A stretch of DNA of 64,000 bases, from positions 99,535,501-99,599,500 of the forward strand of contig CP136890.1 of the NCBI GenBank assembly GCA_034359265.1. Reading direction: 5' to 3'. Origin of the DNA: Canna indica. Lineage: Eukaryota; Streptophyta; Magnoliopsida; Zingiberales; Cannaceae. The notes under the pieces were generated by a model. The model saw only the letters and a list, made by a program, of their open reading frames with translations, did no database searches and was not told the origin of the DNA. Position numbers and translations under genes: made by a program. Shown piece by piece: positions 28,230 through 38,682 of this stretch. Numbering within the stretch: the first letter of the stretch is position 1; every line of letters begins with the position of its first letter.

Positions 28230-29879
28230 CTATATATATATATATATATATTTCTTTTTAATAACAGATGAATTCATCACCACGTATGACATCGTCAGGC
28301 TAAGCAAGTGTTGTTTACCTTCACATCAACTAAGTTGAGACGGCGCGTGACGATTTGGTAGATGACATAAACGGAAGTAAATATTGTGCATTTACATATG
28401 AAATTTGAAAATACGGAGAAAACATAAAATTTTTACAAACATTGTGATTTTTTAGTCTATTATCCATTTTTAAAAAACTTATAATAACTATTAATTAATT
28501 TATATATATAATTGAACAAAAGAATCTTAAATTACCAATAACTTAATTAATTAAATTATATAAATATTTTATAATCATATTAGCAAACATTTAATTTTGT
28601 AAACTAACTAAACATTTAATTACTAATAAAAATATTCAAGGAAAATTAATATTATTTTTTATAATCAAATAAATATTCACTAGTTTCAATTAACTAAAAC
28701 TGATGTTATTTTCATTAACCAAATGTGTTTTGAGAAAACTGAAAACTAGAAATCAAAATTAAATTTTTGAAATCAAGTTTTCAATTTCACTGAAACTAAA
28801 TCGAAAAATAATTTTTGCTAACCAAACAACACCTTAATAACTATGTTAAATGAGTGATAGGGTGCAATTAATTGTAAGTTGCATTTGTAATTTAGATGAT
28901 AGATCGGACGTACTTGAGAACATCGGCCTTGAACTTGAGAATATCTCGGATCATTTGCCAGAAGTAGGGATTGAGCGCGTTGGTCTTCTGGGCAAACAAG
29001 CCGGATAAACCATTTCGGCTTCCCCACTCGCAGCCCTTGCCTTGGTCTAGGCTCACGGAAAATGACATGTCTGATAACTCCATTTCCACGCCAAGACTCT
29101 CGAACAACTCCATCATATTAGGATATGTTACCTGCATTTCAATACACATATTAGGATATCTGATTTTTGTGATACTATATGTATTTTTTCATATTCATTA
29201 TAAATAAAACTTATTTTGTTCATATACTAAATTATATTAATTATAAATAAAAATATTTTAAACTATCAATTATAATAAAAATTTGATTTTTCATATATAT
29301 ATATGAAAAATAAAAAATATATAAAATAAATGTATATTGGTTACTATATGTACTCCTTGAGAAATGTTTTTATTAATTTAATATGACGTAGAAAGTTAAT
29401 TCATGAAAATTATAATTTTTTTATATGCATTTACTTGCGATGTTAACTAGGGGATACCTAAAAATGATAGTAGCATCTTCTGATAGTATGATAGTGGAAA
29501 GCTGGAGCTATTGCACTTTATTTTAGTTAGCCAGAGCCATTGCCAAGATATCGTCTATGTGTAGACGTTCCTTTAAATTCACATGTAATTCTTAGAAAAT
29601 AAAGAAAAAAAATCATTTTAGTCATGAAAATTTAACTTAGATTCATTTTTAAGTTTGGAAACTTTATATTGTTTTTTTATTTTAACTCTTATAAAATCAA
29701 AAGTATCACCTCATCCTTAATTTATTAATTTCATTATTTTTGTTATCTAAAAATCACCAACATCTATATTGGATGAAATGTTCATGTATTCCACATCGTC
29801 CATCAACTAATGCATTTAATTAAGGATATTTTCGAAAATTAAGCAACGAATTAATGAATGGACATTAATGTGACCTAAT

Positions 29880-29910
<31 letters not shown>

Positions 29911-30593
29911 ACCAATCAAGTCCTTGAAGATTGGTGTTTGAGAGGATTTGGAAGCAGAATAATTCCTTTCCATTCCATATATCATTAATTCCCAATCCGA
30001 ATGCAAAAATAATAAACCTAGCTAGTATAATCTATAAATGTAAAACGAATCTCTCCTCTTTTCTATTTAATTTTCTTTACCTTTTTAAGTTTGCATTCCA
30101 CTTTTCTTCTCCTCGCTCCCTAAACCTCAATTAAAGGAAGATCAGTCAGACAAATTAAGTGACAAGCCCTTCGGTTTGTCCCTTCCGATTCACTATCTAT
30201 ATGCAACAGCACTCAAGATAGACTGTGAGATCTGCTGCTGCGGACTCCTAATTAATTAGATTAAAATAATATCTCTCTGTTCCAGGCTTCCAGCGTTCAG
30301 ATAATTCATGTAAATATGTAATGGCTAATTCATTTTCCTACTTCAAGCCAAGCTTAATGATTTAAACATCTCAAAGTCCATCTTAAAATAGCTGTAGATA
30401 AGATATATATTATACAGACCCGGTTGAAGACCATGAAGCCGAGGTCGAGATCGACGCCGTCGAAGGTGACGGTCTTGGCGTGGCCGCCCAAGTAGTCCTC
30501 CTTCTCATACAGCACCACGTCGGCGCCGGCCTTGGCGAGCGTGTAGGCGGACGCCAGGCCGCTGATCCCGGCGCCGACCACCGCCACGCGCAT
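13953..30593 (-). CDS. Plant cyclopropane fatty acid synthase (FAD-oxidase domain + SAM methyltransferase), 24 exons
   Basis: Established role of the family: adds a methylene from S-adenosylmethionine across a cis double bond of phospholipid-bound acyl chains. Exons (high to low): 30593-30420, 29131-28914, 23852-23747, 23639-23538, 23033-22974, 22876-22798, 21948-21801, 20673-20550, 20387-20207, 19440-19412, 19309-19161, 18052-17950, 17809-17714, 17633-17584, 17475-17352, 17008-16946, 16829-16770, 16680-16519, 16247-16174, 16104-16011, 15008-14872, 14749-14669, 14306-14201, 14024-13953. All introns are GT-AG and the sum is 2592 nt (863 aa, the usual plant length). Residues 5-16 VVGAGISGLASA form the dinucleotide-binding motif of the amine-oxidase-like half. 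VLEIGCGWGS (about 631-640) is the SAM motif; CEMIEGVGHE (about 701), EYIFPGG, HLENIGIHY and EYYFMYCAAGF carry the residues conserved in bacterial Cfa. Start by homology at MRVAVV, though the frame is open upstream to 30755. Exon 1 is GC-rich. Intron 2 (5061 bp) is full of transposons. Confidence 0.95.
25040..25730 (-). pseudogene. LINE fragment (zinc-binding RT-associated domain) in intron 2
   Basis: On the minus strand CWRWDNSGVFSTASMYK (about 25560-25490), then after a frame change KIKMVIWLIHK, RHGNKVDSICVFCNQ and EPESIDHLF (about 25420-25290) follow the order of the zf-RVT domain found after reverse transcriptase in plant LINEs. The frame shifts at least once near 25430 and there is an in-frame stop after the HLF motif. 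It lies wholly in intron 2 of the cyclopropane synthase gene, in the same orientation. No reverse transcriptase core is attached, so it is a truncated relic. Confidence 0.7.
26280..27294. mobile_element. hAT-like nonautonomous element, exact 8-bp TSD
   Basis: It begins TAGGGGTGGCA and ends TGTCATCCCTA, flanked by CATTGGAC at 26272-26279 and 27295-27302. The host PIF-like family has one copy of this word at the same place (12667 region, 'tcattggactt'). The interior has Harbinger-unrelated repeats such as gggtttgag/gggtacccg and a GC-richer open stretch at 26693-26995 with three imperfect repeats of a cgatctgcttct..gatgctgcga..gacgccccc unit. No transposase. Confidence 0.9.
27320..28467. mobile_element. 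Long-TIR (Mutator-like) nonautonomous element with captured-looking interior
   Basis: The arms are about 150 bp: ATGGATAATAAACTAAAAAATCAC at 27320 onward is mirrored by the region ending at 28467, and both contain cgtttatatcatctaccaaatcgtca or its complement. Between the arms is a CT-rich stretch (27560-27860), a GC-richer piece (27880-28150), a GA microsatellite (28172-28228) and a TA run. Long TIRs with unrelated interior are typical of Mutator-like elements that capture host DNA. The flanks give only a poor T/A-rich target duplication. I could not name a captured gene. Confidence 0.72.
28172..28251. repeat. (GA)n followed by (TA)n microsatellite
   Basis: About 28 GA dinucleotides in a row, directly followed by a shorter TA tract, lie inside the long-TIR element of intron 2. 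Shorter GA runs lie at 29885-29910 (intron 1 of the same gene) and 45823-45847 (intron 8 of the CER1-like gene). Confidence 0.95.
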
Positions 30594-31028
30594 TGCTCTC
30601 GATCGACCGAGACTGACGTACGTGGCCGGGGATGGTGATCGAGGAAGCGGAAAGGCTCGTACGAAAGGAAGTAGGTTGAGAGGATAAGGCAGCGAATGCG
30701 TTAATTGTGCAATGATGGAGAGCGCGGCTCGTGTGTTGTACGTTTTATTTGTCAACTAATTATAATTATTTTTAATCGTTGAGAAATGAATAAATATAAT
30801 TAGTGTATACCATTAAGCCATCGAGGAAGGTTGTACATGTTCGATAAGGGTGCTGCGTGGGAAGGGTGAAACCACACAAATGTTTTGGATGATAGCGGCG
30901 AGTGGGCCGATGCGCATATATTGTTCTGTAACTTCTGTTCAGTTCCTTTTTCTTTTCTTTTTTTTTTCTTTCTGTTTTCGTTGGGGGAATTTAGATCACT
31001 GTGTCCATTTTTACTTTAAAAAATCTTA

Positions 31029-31845
31029 AGGCCTGTTTGGTTAGCGAAACCAAGTCTGTTTTCATGGTTTCAGTTTCACTGAAACCAAAACTGCTTACGA
31101 AAACGTGTTTGGTTTAGTGTTTTCGTGAAACTGAATCGAAACCAGAATGAAAACGAAACCAATTTTCTTAATAAAAATGAAAACAACAGAATGTTGTTTT
31201 CTGTGGTTTCGAGACTGTCGATTTCGTTATCAAAATGCTGTCACAACTTTGTAATTATAAATATTTTTTTATAAAATTAATTAATTTAAAAATAAATCAA
31301 ACTATATCGAATTTTTAAAAATAAAAATAAAAATCATCATTTTTAACTCAAACTTTTATCTTAAATTTATAAAATAATTAAACCAATTTATATCTAATTG
31401 ATTCAAACCCAAATTTTAAATAACTCAATTTTTTTAAAGTTGGTCTATTTATAATTTAATCAAACCTAATTTTAGATCATTGAACTTATTTTTTTTTTAA
31501 AATTTTATAATAACTATTAATTAATTTTTATATCTAATTGTACAAAAAAATCTTAAATTACCAATAACTTAATTAATTAAATCATTTAAATATTTTGTAA
31601 CCATATTAACAAATATTTAATTTTGTAAACTAACTAAACATTTAATTACTACTAAAAATGTTCAAGGAAAATTAATATTATTTTTTATAATCAAATAAAT
31701 ATTTACTGGTTTCAACTAACTAAAACTGATGTTGTTTTTATTAACCAAACGCGTTTTCAGAAAACTGAAAACTAGAAACCAAAACCAAGTTTTCAGTTTC
31801 ACTGAAACCAAATCAGAAAATAATTTTCGCTAACCAAACAGCACC
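31029..31845. mobile_element. PIF/Harbinger-like MITE family, copy 3, upstream of the synthase gene (TSD TTA)
   Basis: Termini AGGCCTGTTTGGTTAGCG and CTAACCAAACAGCACC are flanked by TTA (31026-31028, 31846-31848). Nearly identical to copy 1 over its full 817 bp, so these two are recent relatives. It ends about 435 bp before the start codon of the cyclopropane synthase gene and so lies in or next to its promoter. No coding sequence. Confidence 0.9.
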
Positions 31846-31959
31846 TTAATTTTTACAAGAAGCGGCGCGCCCCTTTGTAAAAATCTTAATTTTTACAAAA
31901 AATTAATTAATCCGCTTTCTTTCTTTTTTTTACAAGAAAAAACAAACTACGAATTAATC

Positions 31960-32400
31960 AACCAGAATAGCGAAAAAGATACCGTCGCTATCAAGGATAG
32001 AGATGAGTTCGAAGGGCCGAGAGGAGGACCAAACGATGGACTCCTTATTTTCTCGAGTCATATTTGCTGCTCAATGGACATCTTTATTTACAATGCGGGG
32101 AATATGAATAAATGATACGCTATTAAGCTTTTGAACACCAGAAAAAATATCGTGCACAATAGTGGAAATTCTCCACGGAGCAGCCGAGGATCTGTTGAGG
32201 GAACCCACCAACAACTTGCAATCCGATTCAATCACAACCCGTTCAATCTGTTTGGAAATAGCAAAATACAACACATACAACACTGCCAATCCTTCACATA
32301 ACAAGATGGAGTCATGTGGAAAATAATTACAGAAAGCAAAAGTACAGGTACTAAGATAATTCCTCATTTTGCTTAAAGGAGCCGGGGAGGCTGCCATCAA
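31960..32400 (-). pseudogene. LINE RNase H domain fragment
   Basis: Minus-strand translation from 32400 gives AVLYVLYFAISKQ..RVVIESDCKLLVGSLNR..RISTIVHDIF, which follows the plant LINE RNase H fold (the ESD motif carries an active-site Asp). An early stop at about 32071 is followed in frame by ESIVWSSSRPFELISILD. No reverse transcriptase is found upstream (above 32400), so it is a short relic, separate from the LINE at 52630-55510. Confidence 0.7.
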
Positions 32401-32989
32401 GTAGTATTGGTAACTTGAGGATTATTTCCCTTGGACACATATCGATTAGAAAAAATCATAATTCAGGCAATAGCATTGGAACTGGAAGGTTTTTCATCTT
32501 CATGCAAAACAGAATTTCGAAAAAATCATAAAAACCATAAGGTGTTAGCAACAATAGCTAAGGGGCCAGAACTCTTTGAGGAATTCGAGTTCGGCAGCAG
32601 CTAGCTACCAGAACACCAATTGTTTCGAATGGAAAAAATCCAAATTTATCTTAGATTATGATGAAAATATCCCTTGAATTTTAATTGTGATACAAAAACC
32701 CTTATATTTTTATTATTACATTTCAATATGACAGTAGATAAAATGCAACAACAACAGATAATATATATATAAGACAATTATAAAACATACTAAATTTTTT
32801 TCCCACCTTACAATAAAGTTGTCAAAAGCAACATTAAAACAAATACCAAAAAGTGGTGTAGTAATATAATCAAGTTCACCACTATCAAAAAAAAAAAACA
32901 ACATTTCACGTGTTCAAGTGGACCACACTCCAAAAAATTAAACAAAAGTCGGAGATTGTAGTTATGTTTAAAGGGACACATTTTGCTCT
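32401..32989. other. Spacer between LINE relic and MULE
   Basis: AT-rich sequence without recognised coding content. It may include the 3' end and terminal repeat of the Mutator-like element to the right, but no matching inverted repeat was seen beyond 35570. Confidence 0.4.
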
Positions 32990-35570
32990 CCTTAATTATT
33001 GGGTAGGTTTCTTCTTCCACACCTTTCTAAAGTGATTCAAAGGATATTTGCAAAATCTTGCATTATGTCCTACCTGAAAGCAATTCCCACAAGTCATTAT
33101 GGTGCGGCCTTTTCTTGACAGCCTGTGTGCATTTGTAGGTTCTCCTTCTTCTCTGTTTCGCTTCTTCTTTGGCCTACATGATTGGACTTTTACGTGTGGA
33201 GGCATAATCTTCTTTGCTAAGAACTGGTTCAATGTGGTGGCTATAAGTTCTTAAAAAGGTTTCTTTCGAAAAACTTAGGTCTATATATTCTTCTGGCTTT
33301 CCTCGAGCTAAAAAGATAGCAAAAATGGCATGGGTGCATGGAATTCGAGACATTTGTCATTTCTTGCTAAGTACACATTCTCTTCTCTAGATTAACGGTT
33401 TTATTTCCACCGTGACAATGAGTGAGCTCAAATGTGCATCTCCTCCGATATGCACTATCCAACTAATTGCTTCTCTTTTAGCAATTTCTATCTTCTTCAA
33501 TATCCTTGGACAAACATCATTTGACTATGCTCTCATCCTATTTCTTTTGTTATGAAATCTCTTCATTAATTGTCTGTGTATCATCTCCAACATAGTGATT
33601 ATAGGCTTGTCTCTTGCCACCTTTATGCATGCATTAAAAAGATCACATATGTTGTTTAAGAGCATGTTGCACTTTAGATATGGGTTATGAGCATACCTAC
33701 ATAACAGTTTACATGATTATATATTGATTATATAAGAAACAACAAATAACAAAATTTTTGAGCCACTCAAATTACCATCAAACAACAACACTTAATTCAA
33801 ATATCCTTACATGCACCACTATCTCGTTTCAAGCTTTTTGAGCCACTCAAATACTTTTGGTTCCTCTTTCTCCGATTCTTTCATGTAACGATTATGCTTT
33901 GCTAATGTATACGCTCTAGCAGCATTCCACACCAAGTCCTTAAGGGTTCTCCCCTTATATCCAACTTTCTTGAAGTTGTCATGAAGGTGTCGGACACAAA
34001 ATCTGTGATCAACACCAGGCATCATCTCCTTAAACAACTTAACTAACCCTTGAAATAACAAACAATAATAAATATATTAGTACATGTTCCTTGGAAAACC
34101 AATTGGAAGTTATATGTCAGCACAATTTGAAAATAATAATAATAACCTTTTGTTGATCAGAAATAAAGGTCCAATCCATTTGCTCCACAAAATCAATATC
34201 TTCCAACTATAAATCAATGAACCATCCCCATGAATCTTTGTTTTCAATCTCCACAATCGCATATGCAATTGGGTAGATATTGTCATTGGCGTCGACCACA
34301 ACGTACGACACACAATAACTGCCCATTGAACTTAATTACTCTTAAGGTGGCAACCATCCAAGCCTATAATTTTTCTACATCCTCTCATGAAACCTTCTTT
34401 GCATGCTCTAAAACACACATACATCCTTTGAAATATTGAACAATTAGTCTTGATCTTAAGTGTACTTTCGGGATTAGATTCTAAAACGACTTTAGCATAC
34501 CTCCTGACATTCGCAAACTGTTGTTTCTCATCGCACAAAATTATCTTCAAAGCAATATTCTTGGCCCAGGATGCTTTGTCATCTGATATGAACACCATAT
34601 GCTCCCTATGTACTGCTTGTTTCAAGCTATTACTCTCCCACAAAGGCGAATCCCGAAAGTTCTCGATGTACTTTAGAGCAACCCACCTGGCACTTACCTT
34701 ATTATTTCGGAACTGCCTCCCACATGTATGACTACCAGCATATGTCTTAACAATAAACACTTTACCCTCTCGGTCTTTAGATGCATGAACCCTCCAAGGA
34801 CAATCTTCAACCATGCAAACAATAGTAACTTTCCTTGTCACATTGGCCTTGAAATTATAGTCATACTCATTGTTTATTGACCAATCTTTCAACGCCTTCC
34901 TGAAAGATTTGTGATCATTAAACTCCTGACCAACTTTTAAATTTGTATTCGTCAAGGGATTCAACTCTTTATTCCTCCTCCTAGGCTCTGAGTCAGAATT
35001 ATCACTCCCATTAATACTTCTGAGATCATTACTCGAAGCGTAATCAGAATACTTGTCTACTTCTGGAATTCTTTGAGAAAAACGAGATTTGGTAAACGTG
35101 TACATCCAATTGTTGACTTGTCTTGACAATGTCAAATCCCGTTCTGTGTCGTATATGTCCTCTTCTTCATCTTCATCACTGTCAACAAAATACTCTAAAC
35201 TATCACTCTCTTCATCATCTTCGTCGTCTCCATCAAAGTCTGGATCATCATATTCAATCTTTTTATTATGTCCAGGCATATATGTCATTACTACCTGACT
35301 TATAGGTTCTTGTTCACCTTGAGTTAAAAGAAGCAGCACACTTGTCCCTTCTAGCTCAACAACATGTTCAACATACAAATTCAACACCTTCTTTTTCTTT
35401 TCCTTCATTGACATAATAGCTTTCAAAATACCACTTTCACTTTGTATGACTTGAATACTGAGAAATTCCTCCTCTTCGAAGTTGTACCACCAACCAATCA
35501 CATTACTATAACCCAACTCAAACAACTCTCTGCAAATCAATGAACGATACTTCATCCATATCAACATTAC
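32990..35570 (-). pseudogene. MULE (MuDR-family) transposase, decayed
   Basis: Reading the minus strand from 35567: an acidic linker (DDPDFDGDDEDDEESDS), the MuDR DNA-binding domain (VGQEFNDHKSFRKALKDW .. VCMVEDCPWRVHASKD .. TYAGSHTCGRQFRNN, about 34930-34690), then the start of the DDE catalytic domain (KIIGLDGCHLK, about 34360-34330). An intact 411-residue frame ends there. After frame changes come HRFCVRHLHDNFKK (about 34010), a KVARDKPIITMLEMIHRQLMKR block (about 33620-33550) and at the end a zinc knuckle CGNCFQVGHNARFC (about 33105-33060). Order and motifs are those of a complete MuDR-type protein (established); stops and shifts after the first D show it is dead. Terminal inverted repeats were not found. 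Confidence 0.85.
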
Positions 35571-37188
35571 ACAACTCTAGAACATCGCCCCACTTGTAGC
35601 CTCGACCCCCAATTCTTAAAGTGCCTCCATGATGTATGCACACATTAATGAAGTAGAAGTCTACGCAGGTAAAGCATACACACAATTTGATTGGTGGTGT
35701 CTCTCTTGTTTGCTTATAACTCTTCTAAAGTGATCCCAAACGTGCATGTCATTCTGCATGGCGGGAGATGGTGCGTTGGACAAAGCCATTGCAGCAGAAT
35801 AGATGAGGGGCGCCATCAAACAGAGCGGCAGTCACAGAACATAAGAGGTAAGAAAACTGGGGGAGGCTGAGCATTGAAGGTGGGGGCTCGGATAGGAGAA
35901 TCGTGAGAGGGATTTCAAAGTGGAGGCTGTGTTAAGGATTTCAAAGTGGAGGTCGAGGGTTGTCTACATGTTATTCAAACTAAATAATTTATAGAGAATC
36001 ATGAGAGTTACCATTCATATCAGCATTTCTTCGTCGATTGTTGTTCTCGTCATTTCTTGTTGGTTTCATTACCGTGGGTCTTCGTCCCCGGTGGCTATGA
36101 ATCTACAGGCGAAAGATTTTAATTTAGGTTTTAGTTATACTTTTATATTTTACTTTATTTTTTTCATTTAGCTTTTATGTTTTCTTTAAAAATATTTTTT
36201 TTAAAAAAATTAATATTAAATATAATTTGGAAAATAAATTACACGTAGACGGATGAGGTGTCAACACGTGGAGGTGATGTGGGATTCTGTTAAAAAGTTA
36301 ACAGAGAGATAAGGACATGAGACTTTTTATTATTTTTCGATAGTCCATGAAATTTTTTTGCATGTTTTTTAAAATTTACGAGGTTTTTTTTACTAATTAG
36401 ATTAAAAGTTCAAGCTTTTTTTTTTTGTCTTTACCCTTTCTAATTTATTTTTCTTATGTTTTATAGTACCAAATTTTTCTTATAAAAAAATTAACAATGC
36501 ATATATCTGAATTTACATTTTCTTAACACTTATTTCTCAATTTAACTCCTTTACGATTATAAATTTTACTCTATTTATATAGATTTTTTTATTTTTCTAT
36601 ATGAACCTAATTTTGACGTTTTAAATATTTTATTTATGATTATATATTTTTGAAAAAAAATTGATTTTTTAAATGTATCCAGTTATTTTTATATTGGTTT
36701 TTCAAATTTTCATATATCATTTTTTGGTTTTGGTTTTGAAAAAAAAGTAATATATAATAGAAACCAAAACATTTATGTAATCTGAAAGAATTTAAATTTT
36801 TTTATTTTTAAATTTGTCTCAATCTTATATCTATATAATTTTAATTGAAATAGTTTTCTTTATATTTGTGTTAATTGAAATAATTTTTTTATATTTGTGT
36901 TATGTTTGATTTTTTACATTGTGAAATACTAATATTATTTTATTATTTATATATATTTGATTATTATACATCAAGATAGACTTATTAATTTTGTAATAGA
37001 TTTTATTTTTTTTAAATATCATTAGTGTTTTATTATTACCGATAATTATTTCCAATTAAATTATATAAATATAATTGTTTCTAATTAATTTAGGCTACAG
37101 TTATAGGTAGCCAAGACGACTAGTACTTCAGCCAAAAGATTCTCGTAACATTGTAAATTTAGATGAAGGATCCATTGAGTTGGGGACG
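35571..37188. other. AT-rich intergenic DNA between MULE and CACTA
   Basis: From 35571 to about 35950 the sequence is mixed and may be the 5' leader of the MULE transposase gene. From 36110 to 37080 it is strongly AT-rich with long T tracts and no coding similarity. The last bases before 37189 carry ACG, the target duplication of the following CACTA element. Confidence 0.5.
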
Positions 37189-37209
37189 CACTACTAGAAA
37201 TTAGGTCTT

Positions 37210-37505
37210 CAGCAACGGCTATCAGCAACGGCTATCAGCAACGGCCGCTCGAGCCGTTGCTATTTGCAACGGCATTCTTACGGCCGCCCGAGCCGTTGCA
37301 GATATTTGTATCTGCAACGGCGTTCTAACGGAAACCCGAGCCGTTGCTGATTATTTTAATTATCAGCAACGGCTTTCTGACGGAAAGGCGAGCCGTTGCT
37401 GATATTTTAATTATCAGCAACGGCTTGCTAACGGACAAGTGAGCCGTTGCTGATGATAACTTATTAGCAACGGCTTTCTAACGGGCGAGTGAGCCGTTGC
37501 TGATA
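37210..37505. repeat. 5' subterminal GCAACGGC repeat array of CACTA copy 2
   Basis: The 8-mer GCAACGGC and its complement GCCGTTGC alternate in facing pairs, often as caGCAACGGC..GCCGTTGCtg hairpins spaced by about 20-25 bp. The same motif fills the 3' end (44029-44409). In characterised CACTA elements such subterminal arrays bind the accessory protein (established). Assigning that role to this 8-mer is inference. Confidence 0.85.
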
Positions 37506-37509
37506 AGTT

Positions 37510-37515
37510 TATATA
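37510..37515 (+). promoter_or_regulatory. Candidate TATA box of CACTA copy 2
   Basis: TATATA right after the subterminal array and about 25-30 bp before a CT/GC-rich leader. The equivalent TATATA in copy 1 is at 4426-4431. A leader running to the splice donor at 37671, then a roughly 1-kb 5' UTR intron to the acceptor at 38677-38678, would place the transposase ATG at 38683. Confidence 0.55.
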
Positions 37516-37954
37516 GGGCACACTCTCGCGCCCGACCCTTCTTCCTCCCGCTGCTGCCGCCGCCGCTCCTGCCGACGCCTCTCGACGCCGCTGCCGCTGC
37601 TGCCGACGCCGACGACGCCGACGAAGCCGACGATGCCTCTACCTCCTCCCGCTGCTGCCGACTTATTCAGGTATGTTGATCGGCCGGCCGTCTCTTCCCT
37701 GCGGCCGGCGGGAATCAATCCGACCGAAACCCTATTTCTAGGGTTTCGGCCGGCGGCGGGCGGCCGATGGCCGCCGCCGGACCTTCTACAGTGGCTGGAC
37801 AGTGTGTCCGGCCACTGTATGCCGGCGCCGGAGGGTGGACTCTGGCGCCGGAATTTATAATTATATATATATTTTATTTTGTTTGATAATTGTTAATTAA
37901 TTGTTTAGATTAATTATTTAATTTGTTAGATTAATTATTAGGGTTTAGATTAAT

Positions 37955-38211
37955 TTCGGACGCGTCGGAATCGTCCACTTCGGACGCGCGCCGGTTTGTC
38001 CACTTCGGACGCGCGCCGGAATCGTCCACTTCGGACGCGCGCCGGAATCGTCCAATTCGGACTCGCGCCGGAATCATCCACTTCGGATGCGCGCCGGAAT
38101 CGTCCAATTCGGACTCGTGCCGGAATCGTCCACTTCGGACGCGCGCCGAAATCGTCCACTTCGAACTCGCGCCGGAATCGTCCACTTCGGACGCGCGCCG
38201 AAATCGTCCAA
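37955..38211. repeat. 26-bp minisatellite, ten units (CACTA copy 2)
   Basis: The unit is ttcggacgcgcgccggaatcgtccac with small variants (gactcgcgcc, ggtttg, gaaatcg). Ten units are present here and only two in copy 1 (4902-4952). The array lies in the presumed 5' UTR intron. Confidence 0.93.
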
Positions 38212-38418
38212 TATGGACTCGAACTGTCTCGAAACATTTAGAAAATAATCATCCATCCGACGAGTTGATATGTTTCACGTACGCATCGACGAATCGGATA
38301 TGATTTAGCAAAACCTTAGATCCGTTCGGGAATTGTATGTTCGTGTAAAAGAAGTAGATGATCTTTTATACGACGTACAATTCTTGAATTGTCCCTGATT
38401 GGACAATTTGGGAATATA

Positions 38419-38608
38419 GTTATTTGTACTGCACTTACGTTTTTATTTTAACTGTTAACTAATTATTCTAAAATTCGGCAATATCTCTCTTGTTCTCCGA
38501 TACGCGCCCAGATGATATGCGTATTCGGAGAACTGTAGGGAGATGCTGTCGAAATTTAGAATAATTAGTTAACAGTTAAAATAAAAACGTAAGTGCAGTA
38601 CGAATAAC
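38419..38608. repeat. 190-bp hairpin before the transposase start (CACTA copy 2)
   Basis: Left arm starts GTTATTTGTACTGCACTTA and the right arm ends CGTAAGTGCAGTACGAATAAC. About 85-bp arms are nearly perfectly complementary apart from a few mismatches around the ttcggca/tgtcgaa region and a short loop near 38510. Same size and place as in copy 1. Confidence 0.88.
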
Positions 38609-38682
38609 ATAAATCCCGAATGGAATAGGACAATCTCACCTAAAGACATTAACCAAAGAAATTGTCATTGATTGACAGAATC

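Larger units (their letters stand above)
25831..28833. mobile_element. PIF/Harbinger-like family, copy 2, carrying two nested insertions (TSD TTA)
   Basis: Termini GGACATGTTTGGTTAGCG and CTAACCAAACAACACC are flanked by TTA (25828-25830, 28834-28836). Sequence outside the insertions aligns to copies 1 and 3 but has more C-to-T and G-to-A differences, so it is the oldest or most methylated copy. A hAT-like element (26280-27294) and a long-TIR element (27320-28467) interrupt the middle. Removing them leaves about 830 bp, the family length. The whole block lies in intron 2 of the cyclopropane synthase gene. Confidence 0.88.

Noticed and set aside
28019..28271. Two overlapping open frames ending in repeated Arg-Glu residues
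   Set aside because: They are translations of the GA microsatellite and neighbouring GC-rich DNA in the long-TIR element; no family resemblance.
30594..30755. N-terminal extension of the cyclopropane synthase from an upstream ATG at 30755
   Set aside because: Known family members start at the M(R/K)VAVVGAG motif; the extra residues look like a translated leader, though a targeting peptide is not strictly excluded.
35089..35298. Serine-rich plus-strand frame
   Set aside because: It is the complement of the acidic linker of the MULE transposase on the minus strand.
37931..38256. Several overlapping open frames with repeated SGRFRR-like peptides
   Set aside because: They are translations of the 26-bp minisatellite, open in several frames because the unit lacks stop codons.
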